From NCBI GenBank assembly GCA_030704615.1, contig CM060731.1:85292756-85356755 (forward strand): a DNA stretch of 64,000 nt, written 5' to 3'. The notes below the pieces were generated by a model. It was not told where the DNA came from, did no database searches, and saw only the letters and a list, made by a program, of their open reading frames with translations. Positions 34,778 through 45,855 of the stretch are shown piece after piece. Position 1 is the first letter of the stretch; every line of letters starts with the position of its first letter. The position numbers and the translations under genes are program-made. The stretch is from Takakia lepidozioides. Taxonomy: Eukaryota; Streptophyta; Takakiopsida; Takakiales; Takakiaceae.

Positions 34778-35750
34778 CTACACCCAGGCACAGAGGTCGT
34801 TCGCCAGCACTGCGGTCACCTCGTTGATACTGAGTATGGGGAAATGGACGGTCTCCGAGTCTGTCGAGCACCAGAGCCGTCGGATATATATGTGATAAAG
34901 GTGCTTGCAGTGAGTGTAAGCACCCTTTGAATTTCGCATCTTCAAAAAATCAGGGCATGTACAGTCGGGATATATAGAGATGGTGACATTGTAAACCTCC
35001 CCCTTCTTGGAGGACCCAGCAGTGGCCATGCTATACACTCTTCCAATGCCTAGACGAGGGACATCCCGAAAAGATATAATGTTTGTCCGAGGAGAAGTTG
35101 CGTTTCCAAACTATAGCCTGACACTTGACAAAATGCAATGTGTATCCATGCTCAGAACCTACATTGACAAAGAGGGCAAGATGCATTCAATTGCATCCAT
35201 GTATCTATGCAGTGACTATGAAAAGAATGCAAACACACACTAAGAGTTCGAACCGAGTCGCCAGGGTGTGGAGAGTCCAAGCAAATTCCACAAGGTTGGA
35301 AAGCTTCTGTATCCGCAGGAACAACAAACTCTGGAAAGGAAGTGGAAATGACATCGATGGATGCACCACTCCACTGCCAGTCGTGGTCATCGTCGATTCC
35401 TTCATCGTCTGCACCTCATCATCCTCGGTTGGTGTGGCAATGTCGGAGGAGTTCCCTTCCTCCTCTGTATCCTCTGTATCCTCTATACCCACCTTGTCTT
35501 CCCGAGCTTCCAAAGCTTGCAGAGCTCGCAGAGCTTCGTGCCGTGCAATACAGTTGCCCAGCTCATCGGCGTCTAGGAAAAAGCAGAGTTGCGTTGATCT
35601 CTCGTCGACCTCTCCCTCCGCAATATGGCTGGTGAGATTTTCATCATGATGGGCGACGTCTAGTGTACTCTGTGGGATGCTGTGAGAGCCATTGGTTCTT
35701 CTTTGTTCCTCAGCTGTCCCGTCTTCATTTTCGCACCGCTGACCCTCCAT
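34778..35750 (-). pseudogene. SWIM zinc finger end of another MULE, minus strand
   Basis: At 35045-34778 the minus strand reads GRVYSMATAGSSKKGEVY, YPDCTCPDFL and HCKHLYHIYIRRLWC, followed by LSINEVTAVLAN. This is a CxC...CxH SWIM finger with the family's flanking motifs. An acidic, low-complexity frame at 35750-35205 (with REDKVGIEDTEDTEEEGN) lies upstream and probably is the variable region that precedes SWIM in this family. Frameshifts separate them. It is convergent with the plus-strand fragment at 33.64-34.2 kb, so these are two pieces or one rearranged element. Confidence 0.55.
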
Positions 35751-36475
35751 GTCTTGCAGAGCTTACAGAGCTTCCAGAGCTTCCTACCGTGCTATACATT
35801 CGCAGATGTCATCGGCGTAATAGGTCCAGTAAGAAAGCGCATGGCTGTTGTTGAGCACAGGGTTGTAACCTTGATCTACGCGGTCCATTCGACGAGATAG
35901 AGAAGCTGGAATAACAATGGAGGATGTAAGCGACTAACACAAAGGGACAAAGGGACAAACACTACTGAACACCGCAAAGACTGTTGAACGTAAGGGGACA
36001 AGCTGCTCCCGCTGAACCCGTTCACTCGACCGGATCTCCATAATCCAGCAAGCGGGAAATCAACGCCGACTTTACTTTACCCTTCCAGACGACCATTGTT
36101 TCCGGTGGGGGAAATCCGTCAGTCCGGAAATCGCCGCCGACTTCCCCTCCGATCGGGATCGCTATGAACGTAAAGGGACAAGCGGAACCCGTTCACTCGG
36201 CCGGATTTTCATAATCCGGCAGGCGGGAAAACGCCGCCAACTTTCCATTGCCCTTCCAGACAACCATTTTTTCCGAAACCCCCCGCCGGTAAATTGCCGC
36301 CGACTTCCCGTTGCCCCGGGATGTACTAATCGACGCTGATTTCAAGCATTGCCTGTGCGGGGCATTTACGGGGGAAAAAATTCATGGCATTGCTATTCCG
36401 ATGTGTTGCTCTCCAAATATTTGGATTTTCGCATATTTATAACCCTATTACCATTGGCCTAAAATCCCCGCGGGT
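35751..36475. repeat. Tandem duplication with CGCCGNCGA palindromic motifs
   Basis: A block of about 115 bp near 35985-36100 (GGACAAGC, CCCGTTCACTCG, CCGGAT, CATAATCC, CCCTTCCAGAC, ACCATT) is repeated at about 36175-36285. Motifs such as GGAAATCGCCGCCGACTTCC recur in variants near 36056, 36130, 36222 and 36290. No coding sequence is evident. Confidence 0.55.
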
Positions 36476-36597
36476 TTGGGGGGTGTAGTGTGTAATTCCA
36501 CTCGTTTGTTCAAATTCCCCCTCAGACTCTCTTCTCCTCATGCTCATGGCCACTCTGCTCACTGCTCATGGGAAAGCATTCCCCCGTGGAATACCAG

Positions 36598-37319
36598 GAT
36601 GGCATGCGCTGGAGTGTGCAACTCACAAACCAACCAGGAGGTCTTCGGCCTTCGAAACGTATGTGTTTCAGGTAAATTTCTGGAACGCCCAACCCAGGTT
36701 TGGTTAAAACGTTGATTCCCTTCCCTGTGTCTCTAATCCCACATCCCGTCTTCCAAACAGGTACATCCACAAGTACCTCTGTGGAGAGAGAAAGTTTATG
36801 TTGTCAACTCCACCTCGTCCCTGGGTAAGTGATTTGCTGGGGACAACTGCCTACAACAAAGAGCAATTGAGTGTGTACAAGGGCCACGTTCATGCGAATT
36901 GTCCCTGGCGGCTGGACATGCAGGAAGGTTATTTGCCTGCTGAAAAGAGGAAGGCGTATGAGGACGCACAGGCGAGTCGTATTCTTCCTGCCGCGCATGC
37001 ACTCGTCAATCTCATTGGCGAAGTCGGAAATACAACCGAGATTAGCCCTGTTCTCCTTGCCGCTCGGCTCCCTCATGACGGTTGCTGCTCTGTCCCCGCG
37101 GCATGTCCTTTCCAACGTCCATCTCCTGGAAAACAGAGGGAGTCGAGGGAGCAGGTTGGACCGGATAACATGAATAAAAAAGAGAGAAATGAGAGAAGGG
37201 AAATTGGGAAGCGGAGGAGCGGATACAACTCTGTTTATCCCACAAATTATCTCGACCGTCATATCATTTCAGGAAATCCTAAATCCAGCATTGACTTACA
37301 GTTGACTGCATATCATTGA
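36598..37319 (+). CDS. Unidentified, possibly spliced ORF
   Basis: A short ATG exon (MACAGVCNSQTNQEVF...) ends at a donor GTAAAT near 36672. An acceptor (TTCCAAACAG) near 36761 opens a frame with YIHKYLCGERKFMLSTPPRP, and further right VYKGHVHANCPWRLD and YLPAEKRKAYEDAQ. I do not recognise the product. The splice sites look plausible, but the exons' joint frame and expression are unproven. Sequence to 37979 beyond it shows no gene. Confidence 0.25.
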
Positions 37320-37979
37320 CGCCTGAAGCGCCGGAAAAAACCTAAAGCGCCTGCGAGGGTTTAGGTTTACCGCCAAAGCGGACCTTACACAAGCATAGCC
37401 AAAGACAGTTTAATAATTTTTGGGTATTTAGATTATTTTTCATTTTATACAAGGTGTCAAGAAACTTTATTACCGGTCATGTTCGGTGACAAACATCGCT
37501 TTGGGCCCGGTACCGTACTTGTTTGCACAAATCATCATGACAGGATAAAGTTCGGCTCCGAACTCAAACTTTACAGATGCAAAGCCAAAGACAAGCAAGA
37601 GCTGCAACTGGAAAGCAGTTGTGGTGTTCGACGCCGAACAATGCTTCGTTGAAGCCCCAACCACATTCTTATACAACATCCATTTTTTGGCAGTTCGGTG
37701 TTGAACCTCCCTAATAGTCACACTCGAAGAAAATCAAAAATCAGTTGAACCCTGAGGTAATGTCCATGAAAAGGTTTTATTTCACAAGGGCCTAATTATC
37801 CGCTGCAAGAGCTGTGATTTGAAGAGCAGGTTGCTACAATGAATAGAGGGCTACAAACAAAACCAACTAGGTCCTCATCCATGTCCACTTCCATCGATTT
37901 GTTGCGAAGCCTAAATTCTGAATTCTCCTTCGCGAGGCAGAATACAAAGAAAACTCTGGTCTGTGAACAAAACTGGATG

Positions 37980-38960
37980 TCAGAGAACTGAAACAAACAT
38001 CACATCTATGGTCTTGCAATAAAGCACAGAAACAATGACTGTACACAGGTATTTCAATATTCCCTCACATGTTCTGTGACATTCGACATGAGGGGGAGGT
38101 AGTTTACGCACGTCCACTTCTTCTTCATGATTATCATGGCAGTCCGAACTTCCTGTTCGGTTTGGTTGTCGCCCTTTGTAAACAACACAACACAACACAT
38201 CCCTTGTCGTGTAGGAGCTTCCCAGCCAGAGACAGAGCATACAAGATGTCCTTCAAAGTCTCCTCATTCCATTTCGAGATGCCATCGCCTCCAGTTTCCT
38301 TCACTGTAGTGCCGTGAGGGATATCAGCCATGAGGAGCTCCACTGCACCGAATTATGCATCCAGTCCATTGATTTCCGAGAAATCTCCATGCGAAACAGA
38401 TCTTATCCACTTGTCAAGATGTTTTTTCTCTTGGGGCCACTCACCACTCTGCTTCCCATCGAACATTCTACTGTAATCTGCATGGATGCAAGTAACTAAA
38501 GTCGAGTACAAGATATTTGTTCCAATCTTCCTGGCCGCGAAGGGCTTCTCATCAAAGAGGCATTTCTTGCTCGCAGACTGGAGGTGGAGCCGACTGAACT
38601 GCTCCTCGACTCAAGCCCATCAAGCCCCATCAAACTTGCATCCCCCATGGATGCATCTGCGTTTGGCGTCCTGCTCCCCAGACTGCCTCCAGCAGCGACC
38701 TTCATAACCTTGGTAAGTTTGTCCTTCTTCTTTGCCCCCGCCCGACGAGCTTTGGCCTTTGCGCCCTTCTGAATCACTTGTTGCTCATTGTGTTGACGAA
38801 GCCGCTCTGCCTCAGCTGCATTTGCCAGGACTGTTGACTGACGAGTAGCCTCCTCGGCCCTTGCTTGCTCATCCAACTCTACTGATCCAGTTATGACTAT
38901 GATTCGCTCAGCAGTGTGAGGCTTTTGGAATGAATGCGGCTCGGCCCACCGCCTTGGCAA
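37980..38960 (-). pseudogene. ORF remnant with a methyltransferase-like motif
   Basis: Reading leftwards, the minus strand gives a Lys/Ala/Ser-rich region (HNEQQVIQKGAKAKARRAGA), then after a frameshift CLFDEKPFAARKIGTNILYS, RMEISRKSMDWMHNSV, and after another shift MELLMADIPHGTTVKETGGD followed by LKDILYALSLAGKLLHDKGC. A D-x-P-[YHF] turn followed by a helix ending in a buried VVLCC strand is the layout around motif IV in class I SAM-dependent methyltransferases. The identification is weak because the residue is DIPH, not DPPY. It is broken by at least one stop near 38402 and two frameshifts. Unidentified transposon cargo is an alternative. Confidence 0.3.
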
Positions 38961-39301
38961 TTGGGGACTCCTCCACAGATGACAGAGAGGAGGAAGGGGA
39001 CAAGGAATGGGATGAAGATGAGGACGAAGATGATGTTTGGGAAGCGTTCGGCGTTGTAGAGGAGGATGTTGAGCGCAGCTAGACTGGGGTTTCTTTGGAT
39101 TTCATCGAAAGCTCTTATCCTCAAACTATTGTTTCTACAGCAGTTGTTGGGTCGGAAGCATGTTCCATATGCATGGAGCATCCAAGACCTGGGAAAACAG
39201 TTAAAACACTCAGCCTCTGCACTCATTGTTTCCACAGTGACTGCATCGACGGATGGCTGCAATTGAATGCATCCTGCCTACTTTGCAGACAGAGGTTGTG
39301 A
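38930..39301 (+). CDS. RING-H2 finger protein, terminal exon or pseudogene
   Basis: An acidic stretch (EEEGDKEWDEDEDEDDVWEA) precedes a RING-H2 domain. Its ligands are CSIC, then LCTHCFHSDC (C-x-H-x2-H-x2-C), WLQ and CLLC, ending CRQRL and a TGA at 39299-39301. RING-H2 proteins are E3 ubiquitin ligases that recruit an E2. The zinc ligand set is complete. A TAG at about 39078-39080 lies between the acidic part and the RING in the same frame, so either an intron boundary lies there (an AG acceptor is present) or the gene is broken. No transmembrane segment is seen. Upstream exons were not identified. Confidence 0.6.
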
Positions 39302-39424
39302 GGGAAATGATTTGTATTTCTTCCTGTGTAGAAGTTTAGTTGTGTTCCTTGAGACTTTGGAGGTCACCAGATTAGCAGTTTTGACATTTGCAGGATCTCC
39401 CTGGATGCAAAATGATCTCTGCAA

Positions 39425-39850
39425 TTAAAAATTAATGATGGCGTTAGCATCCCACAAGAGGCCAGATCCATTATCCCGGAAAGCATGCGATCCCGGGAAG
39501 TTGAGCAGTGTAGGTAGTGCTGCTCGTGGTTGATCCACCTGGTTGACCACTGCCAAAGGCAAACGGTCATCGTGTCTCACACGCTGAGACTGCCTCCATG
39601 TGTCCAAAATGCTGTCCACTGTGAGATGTGCTGGCCGTTGCACCCCATCAAATACACGCTTGAGCAGTGTGGGTGACATCAAGTTAGTCCACCATAACCG
39701 TGGACGATGAGCCCGTGACCCCACTGCAGCTGCATCCAGCTACACTGCTGACCCAAGCCACGACAGGACTTTATGCACACGGGCCATCACCCTGGCCCGA
39801 GATAAGTGACACATTTTCCAATATGTATGCAGAAGATACAGCTTGATGAA
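39425..39850 (-). pseudogene. C5-cytosine methyltransferase fragment (motif VIII and target-recognition region)
   Basis: The minus strand reads LDAAAVGSRAHRPRLWWTNL, then LTVDSILDTWRQSQRVRHDD, RAALPTLLNFPGSHAFRDNG and GLLWDA before a stop. In DNMT3-type enzymes a similar order occurs: a DAK..SAAHRARYFW motif VIII, a target-recognition stretch with a Ser-containing loop, then LW immediately ahead of the motif IX helix. The fragment would be followed by the EP..DERERAMGF segment found at 29004, so I take it as a remnant of the same retrotransposon family's methyltransferase. A stop at about 39739 (before LDAAA) and lack of motifs I, IV and VI show it is dead. Confidence 0.55.
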
Positions 39851-40937
39851 GCTGTAAGTGGCGCAAAACCCGCACCATCTCCCAAAACAGACCCGACCTC
39901 AAGTCTCGCAATCCATTGTCATGCCCGACTGATGAATGCCCTTAGCAGAGCCAACCTGCCACTACTAGATCAATGGAGCCAACCCGCTCCAAATCTTGTG
40001 CCCCCAACTCCCAATATCCCTCAAAAGGCTCCAAAGGCCGGCCCAATACTAGCTTCCAAGGACCTCCAATAGTCCGAAGTAAAGGGAATGACAGAAACGG
40101 AATGCAATGGAAAACCTTCAAGCATGCAACACCACATACTAAGGAGCAAACTCAACTCTTCCAAGTGTAACCTTATTCTGTCACTCAATATAAGTCAAGT
40201 CAATGCAACCTTTGCTAAAGGGATCCACCATACAGATCTCACCACTCAAGAATTAGAGCTATGGCGATGAGAGAGGCCTCAGGAGGCTCGTATTGGGGAT
40301 GCAAGTGGAGCTTCTTGAGGGTTATTGGGATCCTTTATCACTAGAAAAAAACGAGACTTCCTGAGCCTCACGTGTAGGTGAGGCTCTACACGTCCCAAGT
40401 GAGGTTCGCCACCTCACTTGACACATAAAACCAAATGAAGTCCCAATGCCAACAAAATACAAATACAAATATATAAAATTCTAATTAGCTAGAAATTACT
40501 ATTTTACCTAACCTTGAACAAAACAAAACCAACAAACTGGCTTCCTTCATATATTGATATGGGCTGGCCTAAAGATTCTGATCCATAAATTAGTTAGAAT
40601 CCATTAGTTGCCTTAACCTAGAGAGAGACATTGTTCTCCAATTCTTTTTCCTCAAAAAAGAGTTATCAACTCTAATATACTACCTGCAATCAGCCAATAA
40701 AAGATTTTACAGTCCTTATTAGGTTGATTAAACCTTTTGGTGCCCTGAGCACCAATTATTTTCTGACAGATAACCCGTGACAAACCTACAAGCTTTGACT
40801 ATGATTCATGTGCCAAACCTTCCCACAGAAACAGGGGTGACCTTGAGGGACAGTCAAAGCATCTGTAGCCAGAAAAGGGTTCCAAAACACATGAACCCTA
40901 TGAAAAGGGATTAAAATACTCGCACCATCATCTGCTA
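39851..40937. other. Noncoding spacer with a paired-hairpin segment
   Basis: Apart from 40363-40422, no structure stands out. There GAGCCTCAC/GTGAGGCTC (9-bp stem, 6-base loop) is followed by CAAGTGAGG/CCTCACTTG (9-bp stem), and ACGTGTAG can alternatively pair with CTACACGT. The remainder is AT-rich with no gene seen. Confidence 0.45.
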
Positions 40938-42189
40938 TTAACAAGGTTCTGGGGGAACCAGCTTAAGGCTTCGCATCCATTCGCAAAAGCTGAAGTCATC
41001 AGTCTGCAAAAAGTTGCCCTTCAACCGCGCTCTTTGCTCCAATTTCAAAGTTCGTAGCTGTGGAAACCTGACTTCCTGCTCCCATCCAATCAAGTTTGAA
41101 CACCTCAAACCATCTTGACCAATTTACTAACTGAAGCATCATGAACATATCTTCATGCTCAACAACAAATCTCGATTCAGCTGCTCATGGACACTCAGTT
41201 AACTGAATAAACTTGTTCCTTTTTTAATGAAAGATTCAGATATACACCAGTTGAGGGGACCTCAATTTTCCATGCAACCAACCATAGAAGAGGTGAGAAA
41301 TAAGCCAACGCATCAACCCCTTTTCGGCCTCACAAAGAAAGATACAGCTGACATTGCAGCAGTAGGGCTATTGAGTATCAAGTAGGATTAGGCTTTGGTA
41401 AATGAATGAAGTATGGTTACGGACCTGCTCATAAGGGGAGTCCTTGTGTGCCGGTATCAGCCTAGCCTGTAAGTACCGTGCCTGTGAGCTTGCCTCCTGC
41501 ACACCACTCCAAATCTGCTTATGTCACTGTCCTCATCCGATCACAGAAGGTCAACGCAATAGCCAAAAAATGGCAGAAATCTGAAGAATCTCAGGTCAAG
41601 ATTAGAACTAAAGCACCCAAAGATGAATATGAGAATGATTAAATGGAACCATGCTCGTTCTGTTACCTTAACAGTTAGGGAAGGATATCCATCTTTCATT
41701 CCTGAGTGTAGGCACTCTACAAGGAAAACATTATTCCTTGTTCACACTTGATACCCTCCAAAACACAAGAACTGGTACTGGCAAGGTACAAACCCTTAAT
41801 GCAAGCATGCGAGGCGCTGGGAACCGATGTTCAGTAAGTTCGTGGGCAAGGGTTCGGCATGCCGCCTGGGCTGCTGCACTTTGAGCTTCATCAGCAGCGA
41901 CATCCAATCCCTGTCCAAATTGTATGCACTGCAATTGTAGCCTGGTATGCCTCACTCCTATGCTTTGTTTAAAAAGCAAATCAACCAGAGAAGTATTTAC
42001 TGATTGCAGTGGTCCTGAAATTGCAGGCCTGGCGGACAAGGATTGGCTCCCAGGAGCCTAGGGCCTGCTAGCCAGTCCACTAGATTGATATCCAAGATGC
42101 AAGACTCCAGAGGATAGGTGAACATGTAACGAGATTTCCTGGAAAGTGCCTACAACTATAGTATGTCCCATCAGAAATGCCTTCCATTT

Positions 42190-42482
42190 CAACTTGAGAG
42201 ATGTAACACAGAATTGCAAGTAATTCAATTCCTCCCGAAAGGTAACACTGGACTCAGCAGCGAGTTTACCGTCCAAATGAAAAAATCAGTGCCAAGATGA
42301 TAACAGCATCAGACTGCATAGATAAATCATTTCATCTTGAGAGATATAACACAGAATTGAAAGTAATCCAATTCCTCCAGGAAGATAACGCTGGAATCAG
42401 CAGAGAGTTTACCGTCCATATGAAAATGTCAGTGCCATGATCCAAGACGATAACAGCATCAGACTGCATAGCTAAATCATGG
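42190..42482. repeat. Tandem duplication of the end of SEC23-like exon 6 and its intron
   Basis: The segment about 42338-42482 (intron start plus the 3' half of exon 6) is repeated, more diverged, at about 42200-42330. Shared blocks include CAGCATCAGACTGCATAG, TTTACCGTCCA, CAATTCCTCC and AACACAGAATTG. The left copy has extra changes in the exon part and no intact acceptor was seen, so it looks like a decayed partial exon duplication inside the intron. Confidence 0.7.
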
Positions 42483-45400
42483 GCAGGCAGCTCCTCAAAG
42501 GTGCCTGCCTCTTGGTGCATAAGCAACCGAGGTGCCAGCATCCGCAGTGACAAATCAAACCCAGCCTGCAAGGTTCACCTCAGTACTTCTACATACAGTA
42601 TTTTAGCACGGAACAAAACATTGAAAAAAAATCAAGGCCTGAGTTAGTGTGAAGTGTAGCATACAGAATAGAAGTTGCAGAGGGGCATATTCAATGTAAA
42701 GCATCTTATAAGTGGTTCAGTTCCCTTGTGAAAGTCTGCGAAGATCAGTAGCATTTCATTCATACTGGTTGACCCAAAGAAAAGGTAATGCATACACCTG
42801 TTGGGCACCTCTAACATCACTCCCAGTGAGAAGAACTCTGCAGGTCTTCTGAAGAAGACACACCTAGAAGTTTACAAACTTGAACCTCAGACAGGTGTTT
42901 CCACTGAAACATCTCAGGCGGAGTTCAAGATGTTTCATATTTTGGATAGGCTCATTCAGACTGTGACTGTTGTCCATGTTTAGCTGTGGAGAGAAAAGAG
43001 AAGATGATAGTTCAACACCTGCAAGTAGAGACTCCGGTACATGGCCCTCTCATCTTCGTGGCCTACAATGCTGCCCAGTAGTGGACCCCGCCTCAAGTGG
43101 AACAAGAGCTCAGGTAACCTTGACATTTCAGTAGGAAAGCTTCGTAGCCTTGAATGAGCCACTGCTTTCCCCAACTTCACGGCAATGTCTTTCAGTCGCT
43201 CATCTATGGAGACACGTGCATCAACTGCATCTCGCACAGACTTGGCCTCCAATACAGTCTTTTTAGCTAAAAGCCCCGCTTCCACCTGCCTTAGACAACA
43301 AAAGTGTCAAATGAGCTTGAAGAGAGCAGTTCTGCACTCATACACATCATTTGGGCTCAACTGCAACACCCCAGGAGACAGAATACATAACCCACTGATG
43401 ATTTCACCAAGCCATTATATTGTCAAACCAAACATAATTGTGGACAGCTTGCTATTTTATCCTCTAGATGACTGTTCTACTGAAGCTCACCCATGGTGTT
43501 GAAGAACAACACATTCTACAACACCAACAGTGGAAATCGGCTACTACATTATTTGAGCATCACAATCCCCGCTGAGAGACAGCTTCAAGAAATGATACAA
43601 ATATGTGAAATTCAAGGCTTGAGATTCATACCTCATCATCCACACTTTGCAGGTAAGTTGACACGCTGCTGGTTGTAGGCAGCCGGACCGTCATAACACG
43701 AGTCACTCGCACTTGATGGAGACTTGTGAAATGCGCCGCAAACTGAAAGTACGCATAGTCATCGGTGAGACTCTCCTGCAACTTCATCACCAGTGTGAAG
43801 GCCTGGCAGTCCTCCACACTCAGCATCTGAACAGCTGTTGAAGTGTCAGTCTTAAACAACTGCTCAGACTCTCTGTCCCCATGCACCTCTTCTCCTGGGC
43901 CTGTTCATCCAACGTCCCAAAACAATCAATCCGCAGTCAAAGATACAAACTGCTTGAAGGTATGAAACATTCGGGAGGTCCATCCCGAGAAAGCCATCGA
44001 TGTCATTAAAGTATAGATTAACACAAACCAAGACATAATCTCACCTATGACATGGGTAACAGCAATGCCCTTGGAGCAGCGAACCTCCAGCACTCCACAA
44101 AATCCTGTAGCCCTTTGCACCGCACGCTGCATGTTGAGACCAAATACCTCCCCAAAGTCGTCATGTAAATACAATACCCCCCTGAGGCCTTCGTTAAGGG
44201 CTGCAAGGTGGAGATTCGAACAGGACAGGTGCCAGCACAGATGACATCCACAGCTACGTCCAGCTCGTGGCTTCTTTGGCCGAATGCTCCATATGCTTAG
44301 TGGCCCTGTTCTCCAAGTACGCATGATTCGGGTGAATATCTGTCTGGGGTAAAGAGCCAGGCCCCAGACACATGGGCCCCCCCGCACACACCAGTACACG
44401 ACTACTACCTCCAGATCGCTTGACAGTACTCCGCTGAAGCTCTGTTGATGGACCTTCAATTAGGCCCAGGGCAACTTCGATACCCATTCCCAGGCATCGA
44501 TCCCTTGCAACCTCAGGTAAACTTCCTCTGTACGGGCGCAGGGCAGACACTATACTCTGTGCAATAGGAAGACAGACATGTATAGGGGCTAGGTAGACCC
44601 CTGTTCCATAAATCAACATCTTGAGAAGCTCTTGGGATAAAGGAGCTTCACCAGGTAAGACATCTGCTGCCGCAACCCCTGGTTCAGAAAGATCATAAAC
44701 TGAAATGGTCTGTCCATAGGTGACAATGCCAATGCGTGCTGCTGGTGAAAGGGAGTCCAAGAAGGAGTGCAATGAGCTTTGCAGGTCTCGAAGATGAATT
44801 TCGTCCAGGGTGTCATCAATTAGCACCACAACTGGGGCAGTCATAGTTGAATCAGACACTGACACAAACCCTGGGTGTCGCATACCTGCCAAGTTTGCAA
44901 CAAACATTAGTCTGCACATTCCCATACAAGAGATCATGCACATAGACATCTCCACGGCCTGCCAAATCACTACATGATAGCACTTGACTTGCCGGGGCAA
45001 GTTAGAACTCGAAGTGAAACAAGTATTCATTCTCCCAAACTTCTCTTGGAAGTCCCAAAATCTATTTGGTGTAAGCATTGCATGCAAATTTTATGTATAA
45101 TATACAACACAAGACAGTCTGTAATCAGCACTCACATAACATTTATGAACAGCCCATGAACTGCAAATTATCAGCACAAGAGTTTCCATGTGCTCCACTT
45201 CTGTGACTAATTGTAATGTTGCTGATGTGATGTTGCAACCTTGAGGTAATGCTGTTTGAACCATGCCTGCTCCTTTGTTATCACATTATGTACACTAATA
45301 ATGGATTGACCTCCCTTAGGGTCGGGTCTCACCCAAGCAATCTTAACGTTGGCACAAAATGCGGGCATTTCCATGTACACTTTCCAGCCCATTTACCAGT

Positions 45401-45855
45401 ATTGCCTTTGTCGATCCATTCTCTTAAGGCCGTCCAGAATACCAATGAGCCCCAGTTCCCTTGGTCCCAGGAAACAATTTCTGCAAAGGCAGTTCTACAG
45501 TGTCCTAAGAATGCTGTAAGAGTGACCAGGACCACAAATCAAGATTATCAATGAGCTTACCTGCATCCACATAATCAACCACACTAGTCACAATCTCCGG
45601 CCAATTGTGCGAATCAACCCCACTGCCTGCTCCGTATTCTCCATTGCTACTGTTCAATTTGTGGCAAAAAATACATTGCCAGTGGCTGGAACTGGGTACA
45701 ATGCTGCAAGTCAGATTTGCATATGCCCCACAGCTTTGACAACGCAAAGCATCACGCCTAACCATGGGAGGACCTGGCACTGTCTCCCTGCCTGGACATA
45801 CAAGAGCTCCAAATCCCAAGCTTGCGGTATTTGTGATCTTCTTCTCCTTCAGCAC

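Noticed and set aside
35342-35635. Plus-strand Ser/Leu/Cys-rich frames
   Set aside because: Shadows of the acidic minus-strand MULE region.
38584-38772. Plus-strand hydrophobic frame suggesting a membrane protein
   Set aside because: It lies opposite a Lys/Ala-rich minus-strand frame and shows no splice or start context.
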